This document shows positions 16,492-22,898 of a stretch of DNA of 35,161 bases, piece by piece. The notes under the pieces were generated by a model that was given only the letters and a program-made list of their open reading frames with translations, was not told the DNA's origin and did not search any database. Each line of letters opens with the position of its first letter. Position 1 is the stretch's first letter. The stretch comes from Acidobacteriota bacterium (GTDB lineage Bacteria > Acidobacteriota > Vicinamibacteria > Vicinamibacterales > UBA2999): contig JAEUQR010000130.1 of the NCBI GenBank assembly GCA_016789705.1, positions 1 to 35,161 of the forward strand. The letters run 5' to 3'. A program made the translations under genes and the position numbers.

Positions 16492-17298
16492 ATGGGTGGT
16501 CTAACTGCGATAATGGGCGCCTTGGAGTACGAGCGCTTCGCCGACATCTACGGCGTCTGGACAGCCACCGCCGGCTCCACCCACGCGAACCTTCCCTTCT
16601 ACGTCGAGGCATACGTCGCGGCCGAGGGCCCGGTGGTGGAACTGGGCGTGGGCGACGGGCGGATTGCCGTGGAAGCGGCGAGGCGCGGCCGCCATGTCAT
16701 CGGCGTGGACCTTTCACCGGCGATGCTGGCGCTGTGCCGGGCCCGCGCGACCGCGGCCGGCGTGCTCGACCGCCTGACACTGCTGCCGGGTGATTTCCGC
16801 ACCTTCGTGCTGCCCGAGCCAGCCGCCCTCATCGCGCTGCCGTACCACAGCATCGGACATCTCACGTCGCTCGATGCCAAGCGAGACGCCATCCGGCACA
16901 TCTACTCGCAGGTGCGGCCCGGCGGGCGCTTCATCTTCGACGACTTCCTGATGACACCGGCGCGTCTCGATCACATGCGGCAGGTGCAGTTGCGCGCGGA
17001 ATACGACACGCCGGAGGGGCAGCACGCCCTGCTCTGGGTCACCTCGCTCGTGGATGAACGCGCGCAGACGATGCGCGTCGTCACCTGGGAAGACCTGCTC
17101 GACGACGACGGCGTGATGCTGCGCCGCCGCTACCGGCCGCTGTCACTCAGCTGGACCACACCGGCCCAGGCCGCCAGCCTGCTCGCCGACGCCGGCTTCA
17201 CGGTGGAACGGTGCCTCGGCGCCTTCGACGGCACGCCGTTTTCGGCCGACACCGCCGGGGAGCACATCTGGATTGCGCGGAAGGACGCGGCATCATGA
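16492..17298 (+). CDS. Class I SAM-dependent methyltransferase
   Basis: A cytoplasmic methyltransferase of up to 268 residues. Motif I is VVELGVGDGRIAVEAA (about 48-63), followed by the acidic strand-2 motif HVIGVDLSPAML, then GDFRTF. The motif region ALIALPYHSIGHL replaces the usual ALxxxLSLHHL, and the later strand is VRPGGRFIFDDF. The C-terminal half (WTTPAQAASLLADAGFTVE) is typical of small-molecule methyltransferases. The substrate is unknown. The start is uncertain: 16492 has a GGAG only 2 bases away, and 16513 (MGALEYERF) begins the conserved part; the open frame extends to 16402. It is the first gene of a five-gene coupled operon and overlaps folB by ATGA. Confidence 0.85.
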   Translation: MGGLTAIMGALEYERFADIYGVWTATAGSTHANLPFYVEAYVAAEGPVVELGVGDGRIAVEAARRGRHVIGVDLSPAMLALCRARATAAGVLDRLTLLPGDFRTFVLPEPAALIALPYHSIGHLTSLDAKRDAIRHIYSQVRPGGRFIFDDFLMTPARLDHMRQVQLRAEYDTPEGQHALLWVTSLVDERAQTMRVVTWEDLLDDDGVMLRRRYRPLSLSWTTPAQAASLLADAGFTVERCLGAFDGTPFSADTAGEHIWIARKDAAS

Positions 17299-17651
17299 CC
17301 GGCACGACCGGACTGAAGGACCTGCGGGTGGAGTGCATCATCGGCATCTATCCGCACGAGCGCGCGGCCACGCAGACCGTGTTTCTCGACATCGAACTCG
17401 ACTACGACTTCGCCGTGCCGGCCGCGTCCGACACGATCGCCGACGCCGTGGACTACGACGCCGTCGCGGCTGGCGTGACCGCGCTCCTGCAGGCTTCGAA
17501 GTTCCAGCTCATCGAGACGATGGCCGAACGCGCCGCGGCGCAGCTGCTCGCGGACGTGCCGGTGGCGACGGCGGTGCGCATCGAAGTGCGGAAGCCGGCC
17601 GCCGTGCCGGCCGCCACCTGTTCGTTCGTGCGCGTGGAGCGCCGGCGATGA
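17295..17651 (+). CDS. folB: Dihydroneopterin aldolase
   Basis: A 118-residue enzyme of the FolB family, which cleaves 7,8-dihydroneopterin to 6-hydroxymethyl-7,8-dihydropterin in folate synthesis and can epimerise it. The whole chain fits: LKDLRVECIIGIYPHERA with the substrate-binding Glu, VDYDAVAAGVTALL with the conserved Tyr, FQLIETMAERAA with the pterin-anchoring Glu, and IEVRKPAAVP with the catalytic Lys. The ATG at 17295 overlaps the methyltransferase stop, and the gene's own TGA overlaps the next start. No folK or folP lies in the window. The adjacent pteridine-reductase-like gene supports a reduced-pterin role. Confidence 0.93.
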   Translation: MTGTTGLKDLRVECIIGIYPHERAATQTVFLDIELDYDFAVPAASDTIADAVDYDAVAAGVTALLQASKFQLIETMAERAAAQLLADVPVATAVRIEVRKPAAVPAATCSFVRVERRR

Positions 17652-18379
17652 GCGCCGCCTCCGACCGTCGTGTGGCGGTGGTCACGGGCGGGGCCCGGCG
17701 GCTCGGCCGGCACCTGTGCCTCTCGCTCGCCGCCCGCGGCTACGACGTGGTCGTCCTCTACCGGTCGTCGGACGACGACGCCCGCACGCTCGTTGAAGCC
17801 ATCGAAGCGACCGGGCGCCGCGCCCGCGCCGTCAAGGCGGACGTGGCCGACAAACGCGCCGTCGCGGCCGGGTTCGCCGGCATCGCCGCCGACGAGGGGC
17901 ACGTCGACCTGCTCGTGAACAACGTCGGCAACTACAACCCGCAGAACGTGACGGCGCTCGATCCCGACGTGTGGGACGACACCATCGCCGCGAATCTCTC
18001 CGGCGCCTACTACTGCTGCTACGGCGCGCTGGCGCTGATGCCGCCGGGCGGCAATATCATCAACATCGGCATGGCGGGGCTCGAAGGCATCCGCGCGAAC
18101 ACGCGCGGCGCCGACTACTACGTGAGCAAGACCGGCCTGCTCGTGCTCACCCGCGCGCTCGCCGCCGCCTACGCGCCGCAGCAGATCCGCGTGAACATGG
18201 TGTCGCCCGGGCAGCTCGAGAACTCGGTAGACCTGCCGGCGCCCGACGAGATCAGCCAGTGGGTCCCGATCGGCCGCTCCGGCACGCTCGACGATGTCGC
18301 CCAGGCGGTGCACTACCTGCTCGACGCGGCGTACGTGACCGGACAGAACATCGACGTGGCGGGCGGCTACCGGCTCTGA
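17648..18379 (+). CDS. Short-chain dehydrogenase/reductase, pteridine reductase-like
   Basis: A 243-residue NAD(P)H-dependent reductase of the SDR family. The cofactor motif is TGGARRLG (13-20), which fits the TGx3RxG form typical of pteridine reductases (PTR1, FolM) rather than the usual TGx3GxG. NNVG is at 91-94 and the catalytic Y-x3-K at Tyr157/Lys161 (YYVSK). The position that normally holds the catalytic Ser, about 13 residues before the Tyr, falls in NIGMAGLEG and is not Ser. The C-terminus is GQNIDVAGGYRL. Placed directly after folB with an ATGA overlap, it is likely to reduce a dihydropterin or dihydrofolate. This is inference from context and the cofactor motif; another carbonyl substrate is possible. 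Confidence 0.85.
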   Translation: MSAASDRRVAVVTGGARRLGRHLCLSLAARGYDVVVLYRSSDDDARTLVEAIEATGRRARAVKADVADKRAVAAGFAGIAADEGHVDLLVNNVGNYNPQNVTALDPDVWDDTIAANLSGAYYCCYGALALMPPGGNIINIGMAGLEGIRANTRGADYYVSKTGLLVLTRALAAAYAPQQIRVNMVSPGQLENSVDLPAPDEISQWVPIGRSGTLDDVAQAVHYLLDAAYVTGQNIDVAGGYRL

Positions 18380-19536
18380 TGCCACAGGCGTCCGCGCTCG
18401 TGCCGCTGTGGGACCGGGCGGCGGAATGGCAGCGGCGGCTGGCGATGGTGGAGGCCGCGCGCGATTTCCTCTATCTCTCGACCTTCTACATCGAGCACGA
18501 CGCCTACGGCACGGAGATCCTGGCGGCCCTGCGACGGGCGCAGCGCCGCGGTGTCGCGGTCTCGCTGCTCGTCGACGCCTTCGGCCAGCGCCTGGGCGGC
18601 GTGCTTATGACGGCCGCGCAGCGCGCGGCGCTCACCCGCGAGCTCGACGGCCTGCGCGCCGACGGCGGCACCGTCGCCGTGTACGCGCCGGCGCAGCGGC
18701 TGCAGCGCCTGCTCGGCGGCGGCCAGCACGTGAAGATCCAGGTATCGGAGGCCGGTGAGGCGATCGTCGGCAGCAGCAACCTCACGAAGACGTCGTTCGA
18801 AGCGTGGAACGAATACGCCGTCGCCGTCCGAGGGCCGGTCGTGGCGACACTGCTCGACAGCCTGCGCGCCTTCGGCGGCGTGGTGTCGGCCGCACACGTG
18901 AGGCGGCTCTCGCAGACGGCAGCCGCCGATCCGGCGCCGGCGGATCTCGCGCTCGATTACTGGTACTGCAACCCGACGCTGACGCAGGGCTGGACGGGGC
19001 CGTTCGGCTGGCGTGGCGAGAACGCCGTGACCACGCGGATGATCGCGATGCTCGACGCCGCGCAGACCTCGGCGCGCCTCACGAGCTTCTATTTCAAGCC
19101 CGTGGCGCCGCTCCTCGACGCGGTGCTGCGCGCGGCCCGGCGCGGCGTGCTGGTCGAGGTGTTCCACTCCCACCGCGACGCCCTGCCGGCCACGGACCTG
19201 GCCTGGATCGCGGCGGCCGCGAGTTACCCGCGGCTGCTCGATGCCGGCGTGCGGATTCACGAACACCGCCGCGGCGAACACTCGAAGATCGTGCTCATCG
19301 ACGACGCCTGGGCGGCCTTCGGCAGTTACAACTTCGAAGACGCCGCGCACGATCGCCTGGGGGAACTCATGCTGGAGAGCCGCGACGCCAGGGCCGTGGC
19401 ACCCATCCGCGCCATTTTCGACGAGCTGCGCGACGACCCTGACAACGTACCGGTCACCCGCGAGTCATTCGCGGCGCTGCCGGCGCCGGTGGCGGCGCGT
19501 GTGACACGATACGGCCGCTTCAAGTGGTGGATGTGA
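18379..19536 (+). CDS. Phospholipase D-like (cardiolipin synthase-type) protein
   Basis: A 385-residue protein with two PLD half-sites. The second HKD motif is intact: HSKIVLID (His301, Lys303, Asp308) followed by GSYN. The first is HVKIQVSE (His117, Lys119) followed by GSSN, with Glu124 in place of the usual Asp. Cardiolipin synthases transfer phosphatidyl groups at the membrane, but this chain has no transmembrane segment, and nuclease or other phosphodiesterase activity is possible. The start overlaps the SDR stop (TGATG), which rules out the longer open frame from 17971. The 3' end overlaps the CYTH gene in the same way. Confidence 0.87.
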   Translation: MPQASALVPLWDRAAEWQRRLAMVEAARDFLYLSTFYIEHDAYGTEILAALRRAQRRGVAVSLLVDAFGQRLGGVLMTAAQRAALTRELDGLRADGGTVAVYAPAQRLQRLLGGGQHVKIQVSEAGEAIVGSSNLTKTSFEAWNEYAVAVRGPVVATLLDSLRAFGGVVSAAHVRRLSQTAAADPAPADLALDYWYCNPTLTQGWTGPFGWRGENAVTTRMIAMLDAAQTSARLTSFYFKPVAPLLDAVLRAARRGVLVEVFHSHRDALPATDLAWIAAAASYPRLLDAGVRIHEHRRGEHSKIVLIDDAWAAFGSYNFEDAAHDRLGELMLESRDARAVAPIRAIFDELRDDPDNVPVTRESFAALPAPVAARVTRYGRFKWWM

Positions 19537-20102
19537 TGCGCTTCACCGAGATCGAACACAAGTTCGTGGTTGGCCCCGGCTTCGACCTCGTCGCGTTCCG
19601 GCAGACGCTCGCGGCCCTCGGGCCGGTGCGCACGAGCGCGCTCGTCGTCCGCGATCGCTACTTCCTCACGGCCGACGGCCAGACGCGCCACTACATCCTG
19701 CGGCATCGCTTCGACCACGAGCTGCACCAGCTCACGATCAAGTCGCTGGCCTCCGACTCCGAAGTGCGCGACGAGATCAACCTCGACCTCGGTCACCACA
19801 AAGGCGACCAGACCGCCCAGGTGGACGCATTCGCAGCGCGCATGGGCGTCGTCTGGAGCGACGAGCTACGGAAGGCGATCGAGGTATGGTACTTCGCCGA
19901 CTGCGAAGTCGTGTACTACGTGGCCACGAGCGGCGAGCGCACCGTGCACTGCGTGGAGTTCGAGGCCATCCGGCAGACATCGGTGCCCGACGCGCTGGCC
20001 GTCATCGCGCGCTACGAGCAGGCCACCGGCTTCGACCCTGTCACGCGGTCGAAGCAGCCACTCGTGGACCTGCTGTTTCCTGGTGCGCTCGCCGTCGGTT
20101 AG
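19536..20102 (+). CDS. CYTH domain protein (triphosphate tunnel metalloenzyme family)
   Basis: A 188-residue protein beginning with the CYTH signature E-x-E-x-K (MRFTEIEHKF: Glu5, Glu7, Lys9). Charged beta strands follow as expected for a triphosphate tunnel: DRYFLTADGQTRHYILRHRF, LHQLTIKS and VRDEINLDL, then HCVEFEA. Members are class IV adenylate cyclases, thiamine triphosphatases or inorganic triphosphatases; the sequence does not tell which. The ATG at 19536 overlaps the PLD stop (TGATG), while a GTG at 19524 would be four codons longer. It is the last gene of the operon, and its TAG overlaps the stop of the convergent gene (TTAG, 20099-20102). Confidence 0.85.
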   Translation: MRFTEIEHKFVVGPGFDLVAFRQTLAALGPVRTSALVVRDRYFLTADGQTRHYILRHRFDHELHQLTIKSLASDSEVRDEINLDLGHHKGDQTAQVDAFAARMGVVWSDELRKAIEVWYFADCEVVYYVATSGERTVHCVEFEAIRQTSVPDALAVIARYEQATGFDPVTRSKQPLVDLLFPGALAVG

Positions 20103-21331
20103 CGAATCTCGTCGCTCGGCGTCCCTTCCGGGATCAGAATCGCGAGATCGAAACCGAAGATCAGCCGGAGCAGACGCGGGTCGAGGTCGGCCTGGCGGTT
20201 GGCCCAGCGCCGCATCTCGCGGAAGTCGAACAGCGACCAGCCCTGTTCGGCGAGCGCGCGTTCGAAGACCGGCTTGGCATACGGGAAGTCGGAGACGCCC
20301 GGACCGACCTGGTCCACGGGCGCCGCGATGTACGGTTTTCCGACGCCGGCAAATCGTCGTTGGTTGCCCTTCACCGCCATGATGAGGATGTGCAGCGACG
20401 GCGTGCCCAGGCCGTCGGCCAGCTCGGCGATGTAGTTGCCGATCTCGCGGCTGTTCAGGGTGTTGAACCCCTTCATGACGTGAGTCGCGCCGAGCTTGAA
20501 GAGGGCGGGAGGCGGCGCCGCGCGGCGAGCGGCCGGCACCTGGTCCACGTAGTACCGCTTCATCAGTGCCGCGCGCGTGAGGTTGCTCAGGAAGCCGGAC
20601 TGCGCGAACTGGGCGTAGATGCCGCGACTGTCGAGCAGTGAGGCGACGAGCGCCGCGTCCTGCGGACGCCGCGCCGCCGTCAGGCGATCGCGCAGGCTCG
20701 TGAGCGCGTCGGCCGGCCCCGTGATCATGAAGAGGTCCATCGGGTTGCCGGTGGTCACCGCCTTCGCGCGCGCCTCGCGTTCCTGCGCCAGAAGAGCCGG
20801 CAAGGCCGGGTCCTTGGCGCCGATCGACTCGAGCAGCATCCGGCCGGCGCCCAGGAGTTCCTGGTCGATGCCGGAGATCTTCAGCTCCGGGCCGGCGGCG
20901 GCGCGCGCCGCGCGCAGGAACGCCAGTTCCTGCTGCAGGTTGTAGAACGCCAGGCTGTCCGGATACCGCTGCATCCAGACGCTGGTCTCGGCGGCCGGAT
21001 CCGCACTGCCGAGCACCCGCATGAGCCGGCGTCCGGCCTCGGGGCCAATTTCAAGCACGATGTCCCGCGTGCCGCGAGCGGCCAGTTCGCGGAAGACGGC
21101 CGCGGAGAAGAGCGGCACCTCCGCGAGCCCGTGATCTTCCCCGATGAGCACGTACGGCGTGGCCGCCATGGCGGCCTTGAGCACATCGGCACCGGCGCCT
21201 TCGAGACGTCCGTCACGGACGACAATCGGCCGGCGCACTGCGGTCAGCGTGTCGTCCAGCGACGCGGTCTGAGCAAGAGCGGACGCGACGCCGCACAGGA
21301 GGGCAACAAGGGCGAGGGCGGACGCACGCAT
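20099..21331 (-). CDS. Secreted protein of TIKI/erythromycin esterase-like type
   Basis: A 410-residue protein with a signal peptide (MRASALALVALLCGVASALAQ). The conserved-looking features are PYVLIGEDHGLAEVPLF (residues about 59-75), DIVLEIGPEAGRRLM, LKISGIDQELLGAG and the late FKLGATHVMKGFN. The GEDHG, E and GATH pattern recalls the EreA/ChaN/TIKI superfamily of metal-dependent hydrolases and haem-binding proteins. The match is by pattern only, so the function is uncertain. No Shine-Dalgarno is evident. It lies 100 bases downstream of the Rieske-flavodoxin gene on the same strand, with only short palindromic sequence between, and converges on the CYTH gene. Confidence 0.6.
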   Translation of the reverse strand: MRASALALVALLCGVASALAQTASLDDTLTAVRRPIVVRDGRLEGAGADVLKAAMAATPYVLIGEDHGLAEVPLFSAAVFRELAARGTRDIVLEIGPEAGRRLMRVLGSADPAAETSVWMQRYPDSLAFYNLQQELAFLRAARAAAGPELKISGIDQELLGAGRMLLESIGAKDPALPALLAQEREARAKAVTTGNPMDLFMITGPADALTSLRDRLTAARRPQDAALVASLLDSRGIYAQFAQSGFLSNLTRAALMKRYYVDQVPAARRAAPPPALFKLGATHVMKGFNTLNSREIGNYIAELADGLGTPSLHILIMAVKGNQRRFAGVGKPYIAAPVDQVGPGVSDFPYAKPVFERALAEQGWSLFDFREMRRWANRQADLDPRLLRLIFGFDLAILIPEGTPSDEIR

Positions 21332-21431
21332 ACCGCCACAGACGGCATCGGGCCCGCCGTTGTTCGGCCGGCGAATCCCGCGCCACGGTTTGGCCGGGCC
21401 GGGTGGTGGGACAGGCGCCGGCGTATTCCCG

Positions 21432-22526
21432 TCAGGCGTCGAGGCGCATACCCTTGCGGCCGCCGCGTACGAGTGCGCTCTTGCCTTCCGTGGCTTCCAC
21501 CAGCCCGCGCGCCATCACCGCGCAGCGATCGGCGAGCGCCGCCGCACCGTCGTGCAGGGCGGTCGATTCCTGCACGTGCCGTTCGTTGTTCTCCATGTCT
21601 TCCGCCGACCAGCCGCGTGAATGGGCGATGTAGGGGAACTGCGGAAACTGCAGGCCAAGTTCGGCGAAGAAGCCGAGCATCTGGCCCGCCACCGCCTGCA
21701 CGTTGTCCTGCCCGCCGGTGATGATGAAGCCGGCCACCTTGTTGCGCAGCAGGTGCTTGTTGGCGATGGTTTCCTGGTTCTGGATGCAGTTCATCCGCTC
21801 GGCCATCTTGCAGTACAGGCTGCTCGCGCCGCCCCAGCGGATGGGCGTCGCCACGAGCACGGCATCGGCCCAGTGCACGACGCCCTCGTAGATCCGGTCC
21901 ATCTGGTCGTCGGCATCCATCTGCGTAATCGAACACGGCCACGTGCAGGCGCGTGCCGCCTTGCTGTAGAAGCCCTCGCAGGCGCGGAAGCTCAGGTCGC
22001 GCAGGCGTACGAGACGCGTCTCACAGGCGTCCTCGGCGGCGGCACACTTGAGCGCGTGTTCGAGCAGGGCGTCGGACGTGCTGTAACGCGGATGCCCGTC
22101 CGTCATCGAAGTGGTGGAGATGCCAAGGATGCGGATGGGACCGGCCTCACGCTGCACCGGACGCGCCAGGGGATGGGGCGTGTGGGGCGCCTTGGCGCGC
22201 GTGGAGCTCGCGGTGTTCTTCACGAGCACGCGGCCGGCGTCCACTTTCACGTCGTGCGCGGGCACACGGTCGGCTTCATATCCGGGCTCGCCAACGCCCG
22301 TGCGGCAATGAAACTTCCAGTAGTGCCACGGGCACACCACGTAGTCGCCGTCGAGCGCGCCCTTGCCGAGCGGTCCGCCCACGTGATTGCACACGCCGGA
22401 GATGGCGCCAAATACACCGTCTTTACACGTGAGCGCGATCTTCGTGCGTCCCACGGTGACTTCCTGCACGGCACGCGTCGCCAGGTCTTCCGCCGCTCCC
22501 ACGTCCGTCCACAACTCGTCGCTCAT
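21432..22526 (-). CDS. Rieske [2Fe-2S] domain fused to an FMN reductase/flavodoxin-like domain
   Basis: A 364-residue soluble redox protein. Residues about 1-105 are a Rieske ferredoxin with both cluster motifs, C-x-H (CNHVGG, Cys46/His48) and C-x2-H (CPWH, Cys65/His68). A linker rich in Pro and Thr follows (105-128). Residues about 130-345 are an NAD(P)H-dependent FMN reductase-like flavodoxin fold: IRILGISTTSMTDGHPRYST, ADAVLVATPIRWGGASSLYCK and AGFIITGGQDNVQ. Three Cys (183, 194, 198 in CEGFYSKAARACTWPC) could hold a second cluster or disulfide. Both halves are well formed, so I see a true fusion. The ATG at 22526 has GGGAG six bases upstream; the open frame to 22778 overlaps the divergent operon. 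Confidence 0.88.
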   Translation of the reverse strand: MSDELWTDVGAAEDLATRAVQEVTVGRTKIALTCKDGVFGAISGVCNHVGGPLGKGALDGDYVVCPWHYWKFHCRTGVGEPGYEADRVPAHDVKVDAGRVLVKNTASSTRAKAPHTPHPLARPVQREAGPIRILGISTTSMTDGHPRYSTSDALLEHALKCAAAEDACETRLVRLRDLSFRACEGFYSKAARACTWPCSITQMDADDQMDRIYEGVVHWADAVLVATPIRWGGASSLYCKMAERMNCIQNQETIANKHLLRNKVAGFIITGGQDNVQAVAGQMLGFFAELGLQFPQFPYIAHSRGWSAEDMENNERHVQESTALHDGAAALADRCAVMARGLVEATEGKSALVRGGRKGMRLDA

Positions 22527-22559
22527 GTTCGCTCCCACCGGCCCGGTCCGAGGCGTGGA

Positions 22560-22567
22560 AGTATAGT
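22560..22567. promoter_or_regulatory. Bidirectional -10 octamer (AGTATAGT) between redox genes
   Basis: AGTATAGT gives TATAGT on the plus strand (23 bases before the ATG at 22591) and TATACT on the minus strand (33 bases before the ATG at 22526). The identical octamer lies between the divergent genes at 15465. It would co-express the Rieske-flavodoxin gene and the membrane redox operon. No clear -35 boxes are seen. Confidence 0.5.
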
Positions 22568-22590
22568 AGGCGCCGCCACGCGACTCTGCG

Positions 22591-22806
22591 ATGTTTTCCC
22601 TGCTTGAAGCACTCGTCGTGACGTGGCTGGCCGTCGGCGCGCTCGTGGCCGTGCCTTTCCTTGCCTTCGCGGTGAGCCGCGTGGTCGAAGGCGCGGCCGG
22701 CAGTTCGCTGATGTTCCGCCTGATGATGCTGCCGGGCACCGCGCTGCTCTGGCCGGTGGTGCTGCATCGCTGGATCACGGCGGACAGACGGGACGGTCAC
22801 GCATGA
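22591..22806 (+). CDS. Small two-helix membrane protein
   Basis: A 71-residue protein with two hydrophobic segments (about 5-30, LLEALVVTWLAVGALVAVPFL, and 39-58, LMFRLMMLPGTALLWPVVL) and a charged end (HRWITADRRDGHA). I do not recognise a family. Its ATGA overlap with the next tiny gene, and that gene's overlap with the Rieske membrane protein, make it the first cistron of the redox operon. A role as accessory subunit or assembly factor of the heme-membrane protein is inference. Confidence 0.7.
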   Translation: MFSLLEALVVTWLAVGALVAVPFLAFAVSRVVEGAAGSSLMFRLMMLPGTALLWPVVLHRWITADRRDGHA

Positions 22807-22898
22807 CTCGCGGCCAACGCGCCCTCCATCGCGCGGTGTGGCTGGGGCTCGCGCCGCTCCTTCTGCTGGGGCTCGCCCTGGCGGTGCTGTCGCGATGA
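22803..22898 (+). CDS. 31-residue single-helix membrane peptide
   Basis: A very short gene whose ATG overlaps the preceding stop (ATGA, 22803-22806) and whose stop overlaps the next start (ATGA, 22895-22898). The product begins MTRGQRALHRAVW, has one hydrophobic helix (LGLAPLLLLGLALAVL) and ends SR. The positively charged N-terminus predicts N-in orientation. Being precisely wedged by two start/stop overlaps is the main evidence that it is translated. Such peptides often are small subunits of membrane oxidoreductases; here that is inference. Confidence 0.65.
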   Translation: MTRGQRALHRAVWLGLAPLLLLGLALAVLSR

